Source: JBFLYC01 sp040756735
GTDB taxonomy: Bacteria > Bacillota > DSM-16504 > Desulfitibacterales > Desulfitibacteraceae
DNA length: 64,000 nucleotides
Direction: 5' to 3'
Assembly (NCBI GenBank): GCA_040756735.1
Contig: JBFLYC010000003.1
Coordinates: 1-64,000 of the forward strand
The notes beneath the pieces were generated by a model. It was given only the letters and a program-made list of their open reading frames with translations. It made no database searches and was not told where the DNA came from. The translations under genes and the position numbers were made by a program. This document shows positions 51,139 through 60,164 of this stretch, piece by piece (position 1 is the first letter of the stretch; each line of letters starts with the position of its first letter).

Positions 51139-51369
51139 TTACTGGAAAAGCATTTCTTTTACTGTGCCAACCAGTTTAGATATAACTTCTAAATGAGTTG
51201 AAAAAACATAACCCAAACCAATTAGCATACCGTTTGTAAGCCCATATCCCAGTATAATGAAAAAAATTAAGAGTTCCTTCCACTTTTTGTCCTTAACCAG
51301 CCTGGGTATTTCAATGCCGGCAACAATAAATGCTGAAAGCAAGATCATAAATACTATGGCATAAGGCAT
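51139..51369 (-). CDS. Small two-helix membrane protein, GerD-subunit-like (receptor D)
   Basis: 76 residues with two membrane helices (about 3-20 and 33-55). It begins right at the stop of the GerC-like gene and closes the germination operon. Some GerA-type receptor operons carry a fourth small gene of this size, called the D subunit, that modulates receptor sensitivity. No sequence motif is strong enough to prove it, so the call rests on size, topology and place. Confidence 0.65.
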   Translation of the reverse strand: MPYAIVFMILLSAFIVAGIEIPRLVKDKKWKELLIFFIILGYGLTNGMLIGLGYVFSTHLEVISKLVGTVKEMLFQ

Positions 51370-52560
51370 TTAACTGCCACCTCCAGGCTCGGTAGCTTCC
51401 AAAGTAAGATTAGACCTGCGCACATAGGCTTTTACATCTATATTAACGCTTATAAATGGGTACAATTCATCCCAACGTTTTTCCAGTGTATCTCGCCATA
51501 GTCGTGGATAGGCTCTAAAAAATGCTCCGCCAAAGCCAAATACATCGCTTTTTAGTTCTTTTTGCGCCTTGTTGAGAGCGCTTCTAATTTCATCTTTAAT
51601 AGTCTCTGCCAAGCTGGCTTCAATACTCCTGCGAACCTCAAAATCACTTAAATTAACCATGCCTGTCTGGTCTGCCAGGTTGCCTTCCATTCTAACAAAT
51701 ATGTTGATTACCAACTCACCTGTATCATTAATTTTGGCATTTACAGCGGAGTGAGCCCTGGTAACCTCAATGCTCACCACCTCACTGCTATTTGCTGCGG
51801 TAAAACTTATAACTCCTTTTTGTATTTTACCCAGTACCCACAACAACCCCCTGCTTTCCTTTTCATCCAGAGTACCGATTAATTTATCACGCTTAAATAC
51901 TGCGGTTTTAGCTACCCTTACCTCCGGATTATCACCCACTTCAGGTTCTGCCTCAATCCTCTTAACCACCGGCATTACCGGTTCAATGGTAGCGCTTGTT
52001 GATTGGCTTATAAAATCACCTATAGTTTGAGGTACTGTGGTAGAAATCCTGGGTAAAACCCGTGCAAAGCCAATGGGAAGTTTTCCCGGGTTTGCCAAAA
52101 TCTCTGGTTGAGCCTCTAAAATCTCTCCCCCCTGCCCAAGAGAAAGAAACAGATCTTTATTGCGCCTGAATTCATTATCCTTTTCCAGCAGGTTTAAAAT
52201 AGGCAGCAGACCTTCCCTAGCTAAATCTTCTCCCACCATCACCGCAGTGGTGTTGCCAAAGAATGCCCTTTTAGGAAGGTGTTCTTGAAGTTTTTGAATT
52301 GCTTCAAAGGCTGTTTGTCCCTCGGCAAAAGTCACAAAAATTGGGGGACCTACGCCACCTTCGGCGCCAGCTCCGGCGCCCAGGTTTTCAGGAAGCACTA
52401 TTTGCACAGTCATCCTGTACTTTTTAAACTCCCCCAGATCAAAAGCAACATTGGCAACTAAAGCCAGGTCCTCAATTTCTTCTAAATCCCAGCACCCGGA
52501 CAGCCCCGCAGATATAACCAGCATAATAATCAGCAGACATGCTGCCATGAATCTATGCAT
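51370..52560 (-). CDS. Ger(x)C spore germination lipoprotein
   Basis: 396 residues. Signal peptide with lipobox GLSGCWD (Cys23) and the family start CWDLEEIEDLALV. The C-terminal half with FKYYPRLW-like ending (VFGFGGAFFRAYPRLWRD) and the DVKAYVRRSNLT strand is typical of GerAC/GerKC. It sits on the outside of the inner spore membrane in complex with GerA and GerB types. 13 bases after gerB. Confidence 0.94.
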   Translation of the reverse strand: MHRFMAACLLIIMLVISAGLSGCWDLEEIEDLALVANVAFDLGEFKKYRMTVQIVLPENLGAGAGAEGGVGPPIFVTFAEGQTAFEAIQKLQEHLPKRAFFGNTTAVMVGEDLAREGLLPILNLLEKDNEFRRNKDLFLSLGQGGEILEAQPEILANPGKLPIGFARVLPRISTTVPQTIGDFISQSTSATIEPVMPVVKRIEAEPEVGDNPEVRVAKTAVFKRDKLIGTLDEKESRGLLWVLGKIQKGVISFTAANSSEVVSIEVTRAHSAVNAKINDTGELVINIFVRMEGNLADQTGMVNLSDFEVRRSIEASLAETIKDEIRSALNKAQKELKSDVFGFGGAFFRAYPRLWRDTLEKRWDELYPFISVNIDVKAYVRRSNLTLEATEPGGGS

Positions 52561-52573
52561 TTGAACTACCCCC

Positions 52574-53674
52574 TTAAGTTGCAGTTTTTTTCTTGAGCCT
52601 ATCCTTGATTACCTTTATGGGAAAAAGAATAATGGGAAATACCAAGGCAGCAGGTAAGATACCATACATTGTTGTCATGACAAATTCTTGTTCAACTTGA
52701 TGATTATCTCTGGGCGCCATGGCCAGGGATACCAGCAGGTAACCCCATGCCAGGATAATGTCCCTGTACTTAATATTTAGCAGTTGGCTCAAAATGCTGA
52801 CACTAACATAAAGAAAAATAACCACATCAAGTAAGCTTGCCACAGTCCAGATTGCCAGGAGCAAAATCTCTATTCCTGTGAGAAAGACGGCAATTTCCAC
52901 GATTTTAGCAAGCTGGAAGGGAGGCAGCCAAAATCTTTTCACGTCATCCACACTGAAGACTCCTATTGTAACCACCAATAAAACCAGAATCATCATCATT
53001 CCCCAAAAAATCCCCAAGGCATGATACTTGTATGCTCCTGTGTCCAATTCTTGAATTCTGGCAGTCAGTAATCCTACAAAAAATACATGCTCCAAGCCGG
53101 TAGCGAATGCCATTGCAGCCCCCCGTATGATTGGTTCAATACCAAAGGACAGCACAGGCAGCAGATTATTAAGCTCCACTTTGGGACTGACTGCTAAAGA
53201 TACTAGTACAATAGATAATATAAGTGGTACAATAAGAATTTCAGCTACCCTTGCCAGCGCCTCTATCCCTTCTTTAAGCATCCATACCGCCAGCAGTACA
53301 GTTGCTCCGGAAAATATAATGATCGGTGTTTCCGTATAACCTGCCACTATATAGGTGGCCCCTGCAAATCTGATGTCTAAAATATTGATATAAGTTACAG
53401 CCAGCAGGGTCACCAATCCAAAGAGCCAGCCCAAATAAGGTCCCAGTAATTTTTTGCTGTAGCTTACAAAGGTCTCCCCTGGATGCTTTAAACCCAACCA
53501 TATGACAAAAACACCAACAAGCCATGCTCCAAAATACCCCAGCAGCAGTGCAAAAGGGCTGTCCCATTCAGCAGCAATGGCTATACGCCTGGGTAATGTT
53601 AAAAATACCGTATTGATAATAGTGGCAGTTATTAGTATTGAAAACTGTCGGTGGGAGATTTTCTCAGAAGTCAC
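52574..53674 (-). CDS. GerAB/GerKB-type spore germination permease
   Basis: 366 residues, ten membrane helices, of the APC-superfamily spore germination group. Typical phrases: ISHRQFSILITATIINTVFL, LPRRIAIAAEWDSPF and PGETFVSYSKKLLGPYLG. It is the germinant-binding membrane subunit. Four bases after gerA. Ligand (amino acid or other) cannot be stated. Confidence 0.94.
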   Translation of the reverse strand: MTSEKISHRQFSILITATIINTVFLTLPRRIAIAAEWDSPFALLLGYFGAWLVGVFVIWLGLKHPGETFVSYSKKLLGPYLGWLFGLVTLLAVTYINILDIRFAGATYIVAGYTETPIIIFSGATVLLAVWMLKEGIEALARVAEILIVPLILSIVLVSLAVSPKVELNNLLPVLSFGIEPIIRGAAMAFATGLEHVFFVGLLTARIQELDTGAYKYHALGIFWGMMMILVLLVVTIGVFSVDDVKRFWLPPFQLAKIVEIAVFLTGIEILLLAIWTVASLLDVVIFLYVSVSILSQLLNIKYRDIILAWGYLLVSLAMAPRDNHQVEQEFVMTTMYGILPAALVFPIILFPIKVIKDRLKKKTAT

Positions 53675-53678
53675 TCAC

Positions 53679-55262
53679 TCAGCTCCTTTTTTCACCTTTT
53701 GTTTCCTCAGGCTTCTGCCCCCTTGGCTGGCGCATCTCATTATCTGTTAAATGTACGGGACGGCGGTGCATGAACCACCAGGGAACCCTAATAACTGTAT
53801 CTTTCATATCTGAAAACTGCATCGGAGCATATGGCGCAAGATATGGCACTCCTACAGAGCGCAGGCTGGCCAAATGTACAAGAATAGCTACTCCTCCTAC
53901 CATTATTCCAAATACGCCAAAAAAAGCAGCCATAAAAAGCAGCGCCAAGCGAAGAGGAATAAAGGCCGAAGCAAAACTGTAGTTTGGAATGCTAAAGGAT
54001 GCTACAGCTGTTAAAGCTGTAACAATGATCATGATGGGACTAACTACCCCGGCCTCCACGGCAGCCTGTCCTATTACCAGCACTCCCACAATGCTCACTG
54101 CCTGGCCTATCTGCTTGGGCAGCCTAAGTCCCGCCTCCCGTAATATCTCAAAGGCAACACCCATAATAACAGCCTCAACTGCCACAGGAAAAGGAGTTCC
54201 ACTGCGACCGGCGGCAATGCTGATCATTAATGCCGCCGGAAGTGTTTCCACATGATAGCCTGAAATACCTACATAAATAGCCGGTAGAGCAAGGGATATA
54301 AATAAAGCAAGCATCCTCACCCAGCGCAGTAAAGCTGCTACATAAAACCTTTCATAATAATCTTCAGAGGCCTGCAAAAACTCGACAAACATGGCAGGAG
54401 CCGTTAGAACCGCGGGACTGCCGTCAACCATGATTGCCACTCTGCCTTCAAGGAGATTTGCTGCCACCTTGTCGGGACGGTCAGTGTGATTAAACAGGGG
54501 AAAAGGCGTAAAAGGGTGGTCTTGAATCAATTCTTCAATGTACCCGGTGTCTAAAATCCCATCAATTTTTATTTTATTAAGCCTGCGCCAGACCTCTTTT
54601 ACAACTTGAGGGTCAACAATCCCCTCGATGTAACACACTGCCACAGAGGTTTTAGTTACTTTGCCAATGGTTTTTTCTTCTATTCGCAGATCAGGGGAAT
54701 GAATCTTCCTGCGCAGCATGGCTGTATTTAAACGCAGGGTTTCTACAAAGGCTTCTTTAGGGCCCCTGATTATTGGGCTTTCAGTGGATTCGTGAATGCC
54801 CCTGGTCTGCCATCCCCTGGTATCTAAAATCCAGGCTGCAGGCACTCCATCCAACAGTACTAATGTCTGGCCCTCCAATACTTTCTCTATGGCTTCATTC
54901 AAACACTTTACTTCATCAGTGTCTGCCACGAGAATGCCTGTATTTTGCAGCTTTTTTACCGTAGAACCCATTAAACCTTTAGAAACAATTTCCGCCGGAT
55001 CAGTGCCATAGATCAGGGGTTCTAGGATTTGTTCATGGATCATTTCTTTGTCTGCCAAACCGTCAACAAAAATCATGACTCCTTGAGAACTTTCATCTTT
55101 GCCCACCGGGAAATTCCTTATCACCACGTCAGTACTGTTACCTAGCTTACGCTGCACTTCTTCTAAATTCTTTTGCAGCTTTGAAGAAACAGGCAGGGCA
55201 GGTTCATCTCCCCGGCATTCTCTTTTCTCTTGCTTTACCCTTTTAAACATGGAAAATAACAT
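53679..55262 (-). CDS. GerAA/GerKA-type spore germination protein
   Basis: 527 residues from ATG 55262, with GAGGGG seven bases upstream; the longer frame to 55418 runs through the REP-like repeat and is not real. N-terminal soluble domain (GNSTDVVIRNFPVGK, FVDGLADKEMI), then five helices with PRNSPIIRGPKEAF-like sequence (TESPIIRGPKEAFVETLRLN), EGRVAIMVDGSP and FPVAVEAVIMGVAFEILREA. Pentameric ion-channel subunit of the receptor. First gene of the operon A-B-C-D. Confidence 0.95.
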   Translation of the reverse strand: MLFSMFKRVKQEKRECRGDEPALPVSSKLQKNLEEVQRKLGNSTDVVIRNFPVGKDESSQGVMIFVDGLADKEMIHEQILEPLIYGTDPAEIVSKGLMGSTVKKLQNTGILVADTDEVKCLNEAIEKVLEGQTLVLLDGVPAAWILDTRGWQTRGIHESTESPIIRGPKEAFVETLRLNTAMLRRKIHSPDLRIEEKTIGKVTKTSVAVCYIEGIVDPQVVKEVWRRLNKIKIDGILDTGYIEELIQDHPFTPFPLFNHTDRPDKVAANLLEGRVAIMVDGSPAVLTAPAMFVEFLQASEDYYERFYVAALLRWVRMLALFISLALPAIYVGISGYHVETLPAALMISIAAGRSGTPFPVAVEAVIMGVAFEILREAGLRLPKQIGQAVSIVGVLVIGQAAVEAGVVSPIMIIVTALTAVASFSIPNYSFASAFIPLRLALLFMAAFFGVFGIMVGGVAILVHLASLRSVGVPYLAPYAPMQFSDMKDTVIRVPWWFMHRRPVHLTDNEMRQPRGQKPEETKGEKRS

Positions 55263-55330
55263 AAAAACACCCCTCAATCTAGTTTCTGCTAGATAAGGGG
55301 CAATTATGTATTGATACCTAATTGTTCCAT

Positions 55331-55454
55331 ACGTTGGGGACATTCCTCCAAGCCAAGCGTTTACGCGGCAGGGGAGGTGTGTCCCCTGACCTACGTTGGG
55401 GACATTCCTCCAAGCCAAACGTTTACGCGGCAGGGGAGGTGTGTCCCCTGACCT
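55331..55454. repeat. Two head-to-tail 62-bp REP-like units
   Basis: Units 55331-55392 and 55393-55454 differ at one base. They match the unit at 2266-2327 in opposite orientation (ends TTGGGGACATTCCTCC and GGGGAGGTGTGTCCCC form an imperfect stem). The right unit touches the TAA of the flavin reductase gene, the left lies in the leader of gerA, so any gerA promoter must be between about 55263 and 55330 or beyond the repeats. Confidence 0.88.
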
Positions 55455-56071
55455 TACTTCGCCCTTGTAGCCCTGTAGTATGCATAGGTCATAGGCTCGC
55501 CCTGCTCCAAATCCAGAGCCTCAACAACCTCTGCTACATAAAGCGTATGTGTTCCCACATCAAGGGTTCTATCCCAGTTTACCTTACACCCCATGTAACC
55601 TAAAGTCTTCCTGATATAAGGGGCGCCTGTTTTTGCACACAGCTTAAACTTGATTCCTTCCATCTTATTAACTTCTTTCCCTGATTTATAACCAAAGTGT
55701 TTGACCAGGTCATGCTGGTCCTGTTTGAGAATACTTGCCGTAAAAACACCGCTTTTTTTAATATATTCATGGGTCAGATTGTTTTTATTAATTCCTACGG
55801 CTACCTGCAGCGGATCACTGGTAACCTGGAAGAGACTGTTGGCAGTTTGGCCGTTAAACTTGTCTTCATCCCTAGAACAGATAATGTAGAGCCCATAGGA
55901 AATATTAAAGAGTACTTTTTGCATTCTCCTCCTGTCCTCTTCGCCGACAGGTTCTTCTGTCACCAAAACAAATTTTTCCGGACCTACCCCGCACACCGGA
56001 CATTTATCAGGGGGCGTTTCCCCTTCATGTATGTAATTGCATACTGTACAGCGCCACCTTTTAACTTCCAT
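55454..56071 (-). CDS. Rubredoxin-like / flavin reductase fusion
   Basis: 205 residues: N-terminal rubrerythrin-type rubredoxin knuckles (CTVCNYIHEGETPPDKCPVC, residues 8-27) joined to a flavin-reductase split barrel (about 45-205; NISYGLYIICSRDEDKFNG, QTANSLFQVTSDP, AVGINKNNLT). This is the Hrb/high-molecular-weight rubredoxin-like arrangement in reversed order, used in oxygen and NO detoxification with flavodiiron proteins. FMN-binding and NAD(P)H use are family properties. Stop coincides with the edge of the REP pair. Confidence 0.9.
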   Translation of the reverse strand: MEVKRWRCTVCNYIHEGETPPDKCPVCGVGPEKFVLVTEEPVGEEDRRRMQKVLFNISYGLYIICSRDEDKFNGQTANSLFQVTSDPLQVAVGINKNNLTHEYIKKSGVFTASILKQDQHDLVKHFGYKSGKEVNKMEGIKFKLCAKTGAPYIRKTLGYMGCKVNWDRTLDVGTHTLYVAEVVEALDLEQGEPMTYAYYRATRAK

Positions 56072-56098
56072 TTTTTATTCTACCTCCTCGCCGCTATA

Positions 56099-56205
56099 AC
56101 ATCTTCTTGCTTCTAACATCCCACTTCTTACTCCTCACTTCTTACTTCCAACCTCCCACATCTTACTTCCAACCTCCAACTTCCCATTTTAACTTCCCGC
56201 TTCTT
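56099..56205. repeat. Pyrimidine-rich degenerate tandem repeat
   Basis: About 105 bases of repeated ACTTCTTACTTCC / AACCTCCCAC-like words, almost pure pyrimidine with A on the + strand (purine-rich on the minus strand), between ychF and the flavin reductase gene. No stem, no gene. Probably slipped-strand repeat growth; it would be transcribed as a G/A-rich leader of the flavin reductase mRNA. Confidence 0.6.
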
Positions 56206-56207
56206 GC

Positions 56208-57293
56208 TTAAACATTAAACCTGAAATTAATAATATCCCCATCCTCCACCACATATTCCTTGCCTTCTAAACGGAGTTTGCCCATTTCCTTTGCTTTTGC
56301 CATGCTCCCACACACTTTGAACTCTCTAAAATTTATAACCTCTGCCCTGATGAAACCCCTCTCAATATCTGAGTGAATCTTTCCGGCCGCGGCCTTAGCC
56401 TTGGCGCCATTTTTGATGGTCCAGGCACGAACCTCATCATCCCCTGTGGTCAAAAAGGAAATCAAGCCGAATTTGGTGTAGATGGTCTTGGCCAGCAGGT
56501 TTATCCCTGATTCGGTGATGCCAAGCTCCTGCAAAAAGTCTGCACGATCTGCTGAATCCAGTTCATCAAGCTCCATTTCTATTTTGGCACACACTTCAAA
56601 GATAGGCAGCTGCCGCTTAGAGCAGTAATCAAGAACCTTCTCCTGCCCGGGATAACCGCCAGTCAGCTGTTTTTCATCCACATTAACTACAATTATTACA
56701 GGTTTTTCCGTTAAAAAATCTAGATGCCGCAGTGTCTCTCTTTCCTCCACAGTAAGCATGGCATTGGCAGCGGTTATCTCGTTTTCCAGGGCCTCTTGAA
56801 GTTTTTCCAGGACTATCTTTTCTGTCATCATTTCCTTGGTAATTTTTTTACCTGTATTAATCCTTTCCAGTCTTGTTTCTACAAGCTGCAGGTCAGCCAG
56901 CAGCAGCTCCGTGTTAATGGTTTCAATGTCCCTGGTGATATCAATTGAACCATCTACATGGATAACATCTTTATCCTCAAAGGCCCTTACAATCTGAACA
57001 AGGGCATCGACCTTTCTGATTCCATTTAAAAACTGGTTGCCTGTTCCTAAACCCTGGCTTGCCCCCCTTACAAGTCCCGGTATATCTGTCACTTCAATCT
57101 GGGCATGAGTTACTTTTTTAGGTTTATATATTTCTGCTAAAAAGTCCACTCTTTCGTCCGGCACCTTGGCCAGGCTGAAATTTGCTTCAACTTTGCCGCT
57201 TATAAAAGCCTTCGTTTCAACTTTTGCCTTTGTTAATAGATTAAAAAAAGTGGTTTTACCAACTGTCGGCAAACCAACCAGACCCACCTTCAT
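56208..57293 (-). CDS. ychF: Redox-regulated ATPase/GTPase YchF (OLA1)
   Basis: 361 residues from ATG 57293 (AGGAGG eight bases upstream; the frame to 57353 is not needed). P-loop GLPTVGKTT at 6-14, DIPGLVRGASQG switch, NVDEKQ specificity region in place of NKxD (YchF prefers ATP), coiled-coil insert, and C-terminal TGS domain ending LEGKEYVVEDGDIINFRFNV. Conserved translation-associated protein. Confidence 0.95.
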   Translation of the reverse strand: MKVGLVGLPTVGKTTFFNLLTKAKVETKAFISGKVEANFSLAKVPDERVDFLAEIYKPKKVTHAQIEVTDIPGLVRGASQGLGTGNQFLNGIRKVDALVQIVRAFEDKDVIHVDGSIDITRDIETINTELLLADLQLVETRLERINTGKKITKEMMTEKIVLEKLQEALENEITAANAMLTVEERETLRHLDFLTEKPVIIVVNVDEKQLTGGYPGQEKVLDYCSKRQLPIFEVCAKIEMELDELDSADRADFLQELGITESGINLLAKTIYTKFGLISFLTTGDDEVRAWTIKNGAKAKAAAGKIHSDIERGFIRAEVINFREFKVCGSMAKAKEMGKLRLEGKEYVVEDGDIINFRFNV

Positions 57294-57342
57294 GGCTTTA
57301 CTCCTCCTGATACTATTTCTAACGGATACTATTATAGTGTTT

Positions 57343-58443
57343 CTATTTAACAAGGTAAAGGTCTGCTGTTAAAGTTAAACCATCTTTTATTCCAAAACAT
57401 AAACTGCCCTTTTTCTGAAGTAAAAAATCTACCTGGTCTGTTGAAAGAAACAGCTTTATATCCAGATTTTTAAGGGCTTCCGGAAAGGGAAAATGATTGT
57501 TGTCAGGGTATAAACCAACTTGATGCAGACCATTTGCCCAACTTCTTAATGTCTGAGCCTGAAATCCAAGTTTTCTTGCTAAAAACAAGCTCCTGCCTTT
57601 ATGTTTTTTTGCATAGTCAAGGTAAAAGTCGGCGGCGCCTATAATTAATTGGGAAGGCACTACATTTTCAACTTGCAGCAGCACCGGTTGGGCATTAAGG
57701 CTGCCAACTGTAAGTTTTCTAATGTATTCAAGGAGTGGTCTTAACTTGTCTCCTCTTAGCAGGGCGCTGATGATGGTCAATAGGTCATGAACCTCGCCAG
57801 GTCCAAGGTCTTGATCGGGTCTGCGGATTTTCTTCAAGATACTTCGATAATCCGAAACCTTCCTGGTATGACGGAGCAGACTTTTCACTGTCAGCACATT
57901 ATTATGCAGGGACTTGTACAATTCATCTTTAAGAATATATAGCCAGTCCCCAAGAAGTTTATTGCCAAAGGAATCCGGTAAATACAGCATTGACATGCCC
58001 TGGGCCCTGGCAAACTGTCTAATCTTTTTAAATATCTCCGTGTAAATTAACAAAAGCCCCTTGTATTCCACACTCAGAAATTCACCTTCATACCTTGAAC
58101 CTCCATAAAGAGTGTGAAAGTATTCTCCAATGCTTTGCCCAGTAACCTCAGGTAAGGGACTATGGTTTTTTGGCGCTGCTTCTTTTAGGTCCTGGACAAC
58201 CCCCTGCAGCCACATTACTTGCTCCCACTGCTGCCGGATATTGCCCTTGATTATTTTTGGAAGCAGTACTGTACTGCCGCCAAAAGCTGTTAAACTCCTT
58301 TCAATAACCAAAAAAGGCGCCTGATGAATACCACTTCGGCCTTCCAGGTTCCTTCTTGGGACACCTGCCACAAAACCTGCTTCCCTAAAAAAAACTGCAC
58401 TGAGCAGTTCTATAAGCTGTTCATCATCTAAAAATATGGGCAT
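57343..58443 (-). CDS. Unknown protein, 366 residues
   Basis: A good coding frame, no recognised family. The N-terminus holds DDEQLIELLSAVFFREAGFV and AGVPRRNLEGRSGIHQAPFL; the middle is helical (YLPDSFGNKLLGDWLYILKD); the last part has FPFPEALKNLDIKLFLSTDQ. No signal peptide or membrane segment. The first part (REAGFVAGVP, then IHQAPFLVIERS) resembles restriction-endonuclease-like or nuclease-fold beginnings in style, which is no more than an impression. 50 bases upstream of ychF. Confidence 0.6.
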   Translation of the reverse strand: MPIFLDDEQLIELLSAVFFREAGFVAGVPRRNLEGRSGIHQAPFLVIERSLTAFGGSTVLLPKIIKGNIRQQWEQVMWLQGVVQDLKEAAPKNHSPLPEVTGQSIGEYFHTLYGGSRYEGEFLSVEYKGLLLIYTEIFKKIRQFARAQGMSMLYLPDSFGNKLLGDWLYILKDELYKSLHNNVLTVKSLLRHTRKVSDYRSILKKIRRPDQDLGPGEVHDLLTIISALLRGDKLRPLLEYIRKLTVGSLNAQPVLLQVENVVPSQLIIGAADFYLDYAKKHKGRSLFLARKLGFQAQTLRSWANGLHQVGLYPDNNHFPFPEALKNLDIKLFLSTDQVDFLLQKKGSLCFGIKDGLTLTADLYLVK

Positions 58444-58549
58444 CCTATCACTCGCTTTTGTATCACTGGCCTTTTGTATAACTAAAGCTAGCTTTCCCCA
58501 AATGACGGGATTTACCCATTCTTACCGGTGCTGTAAGTTTATTGTATTT

Positions 58550-59437
58550 TCATGATTTTTCCCTGGCAATCCGTTCTTTCAGCTTGATTCCTGTAGGGGT
58601 TGCAGCTAACCCGCCCAGGGCCGTTTCCTTGTAGATGGCCGGCATGCACCTGCCGATTTCCCCCATGGCGTCTATTACTTCATCTGGGGGAATTGCGCTT
58701 TTTACACCGGCAAGGGCAAGATCAGCAGCAGCCAGGGCTTGAACCGCCAAAATAGCATTTCTTTTGATGCAGGGGACTTCAACAAGTCCAGCTACCGGAT
58801 CACAAACCAGCCCCAGGGTATTTTTAAGAGCAAGGGCAGCTCCATGGAAAACTTGCTCGGGAGCGCCATTGTATAGATAAACAACTGCACCGGCTGCCAT
58901 TGCGGCCGCAGATCCGCATTCAGCCTGGCACCCTCCTTCAGCTCCAGATATGGAAGCCCTTTCAGCAATAACTATACCAATTCCAGCGGCTACAAAAAGG
59001 GCATCGACGATTTCATCATCAGTTGAATTAATGTCCTCTCCCACGGTTGCCAAAACAGCAGGCAGAATGCCGCAGGAACCTGCAGTGGGCGCTGCCACTA
59101 TTCGACCCATGGCAGCATTTAGTTCACTAACGGCTAAAGCCCTTGCACACACTTTAGAGAGCCTGTCATCCCTAACTATTCCCTTGGAAACGGCGTTTTT
59201 GAGCTTGAGCGCTTCTTTATCGGCCAATTCCCCCATTGTTGCTCCTTCTTTCGCAAAACCATCTGCAATGGCCTGCTGCATTACCAGCCAGTTCTGCAGC
59301 ATTTTTTCCTTGACAACTCCCTCGCTTTTTCCAGACGTAAAAGCCTCCAGCTTGACAACCAGCTCATGCAGCGAAAGGCCAAGCCTTCTAGACAAAGCTT
59401 CCCAATCCTGTAGGGTATGAAATTTCAATTTATCCAT
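58550..59437 (-). CDS. sdaAA: L-serine dehydratase, alpha subunit
   Basis: 295 residues, the iron-sulfur subunit of the two-part L-serine dehydratase (serine to pyruvate and ammonia). Motifs: APTAGSCGILPAVLAT, AEGGCQAECGSAAAMAAGA and LVCDPVAGLVEVPCIKRNA, containing the cluster Cys residues. Twelve bases after sdaAB, as usual in Firmicutes. Confidence 0.96.
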   Translation of the reverse strand: MDKLKFHTLQDWEALSRRLGLSLHELVVKLEAFTSGKSEGVVKEKMLQNWLVMQQAIADGFAKEGATMGELADKEALKLKNAVSKGIVRDDRLSKVCARALAVSELNAAMGRIVAAPTAGSCGILPAVLATVGEDINSTDDEIVDALFVAAGIGIVIAERASISGAEGGCQAECGSAAAMAAGAVVYLYNGAPEQVFHGAALALKNTLGLVCDPVAGLVEVPCIKRNAILAVQALAAADLALAGVKSAIPPDEVIDAMGEIGRCMPAIYKETALGGLAATPTGIKLKERIAREKS

Positions 59438-59449
59438 TGCTCTAGCCCC

Positions 59450-60115
59450 TTATAGTTCTATTTTCTCAATATACTTCACATGAAGAATGTTATTTAGTCT
59501 GCTGATAATTTCAATGATTTCATCATGGAGCGGCTCATCAACTTCTACCACCATCAGAGCCTTTTCCCTCGCTTCATCCCTGGATACCTTCATAAATGCT
59601 ATATTGATGTTCTTGGCTGCCAGTACGGAGGATACTTTTGACACCATCCCTAGTCTCTCAGTATAAGAGCAAATCAAAGTATGATATTCCCCTGTAATGT
59701 TAACGGGAACTTTGTCAATTTCTTTAATGATGATCCTCCCGCCTCCAATTGAAATCCCAACCACGTCAAACTGCTCATTGATGCAGTTTAGCCCTACTCT
59801 TACCGTGTTGGGGTGATAAGTAGGTTCACTAGACCCTTTGAAGTGGCAGTATATTCCTTCATTTTTAGCAATTGCCAAAGAATTCTTTATGCGCGGGTCA
59901 TCAGTGGTCATTCCCAAAATTCCTGCAACAAGGGCCCTGTCTGTGCCGTGCCCTTTATAGGTCTGGGCAAAGGAACCATACAATGTAAATTCCACCCTGT
60001 ATGGCTTGCAGTTTAAGATTTGTCTTGCTACCCTGCCTATATTGACAGCGCCTGCAGTATGGGAACTTGAAGGACCAACCATTATGGGGCCAATAATATC
60101 AAAAACTCCGGTCAT
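59450..60115 (-). CDS. sdaAB: L-serine dehydratase, beta subunit
   Basis: 221 residues: family start FDIIGPIMVGPSSSHTAGAV and C-terminal ACT domain (about 145-221, LICSYTERLGMVSKVSSVLA). Forms the active enzyme with SdaAA. First of the pair. Confidence 0.96.
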   Translation of the reverse strand: MTGVFDIIGPIMVGPSSSHTAGAVNIGRVARQILNCKPYRVEFTLYGSFAQTYKGHGTDRALVAGILGMTTDDPRIKNSLAIAKNEGIYCHFKGSSEPTYHPNTVRVGLNCINEQFDVVGISIGGGRIIIKEIDKVPVNITGEYHTLICSYTERLGMVSKVSSVLAAKNINIAFMKVSRDEAREKALMVVEVDEPLHDEIIEIISRLNNILHVKYIEKIEL

Positions 60116-60164
60116 CTGCTCATCACCCGCTTTACTTGTTCTTGGATATTATATATACTTTAAT

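Noticed and set aside
51139..51369. GerD lipoprotein
   Set aside because: No lipobox and only 76 residues with two helices; it is a receptor D-subunit-like protein, not GerD.
55263..55418. Longer N-terminus of the GerA protein
   Set aside because: The extension is a translation of the 62-bp repeats; the ATG at 55262 has GAGGGG upstream and fits the family start.
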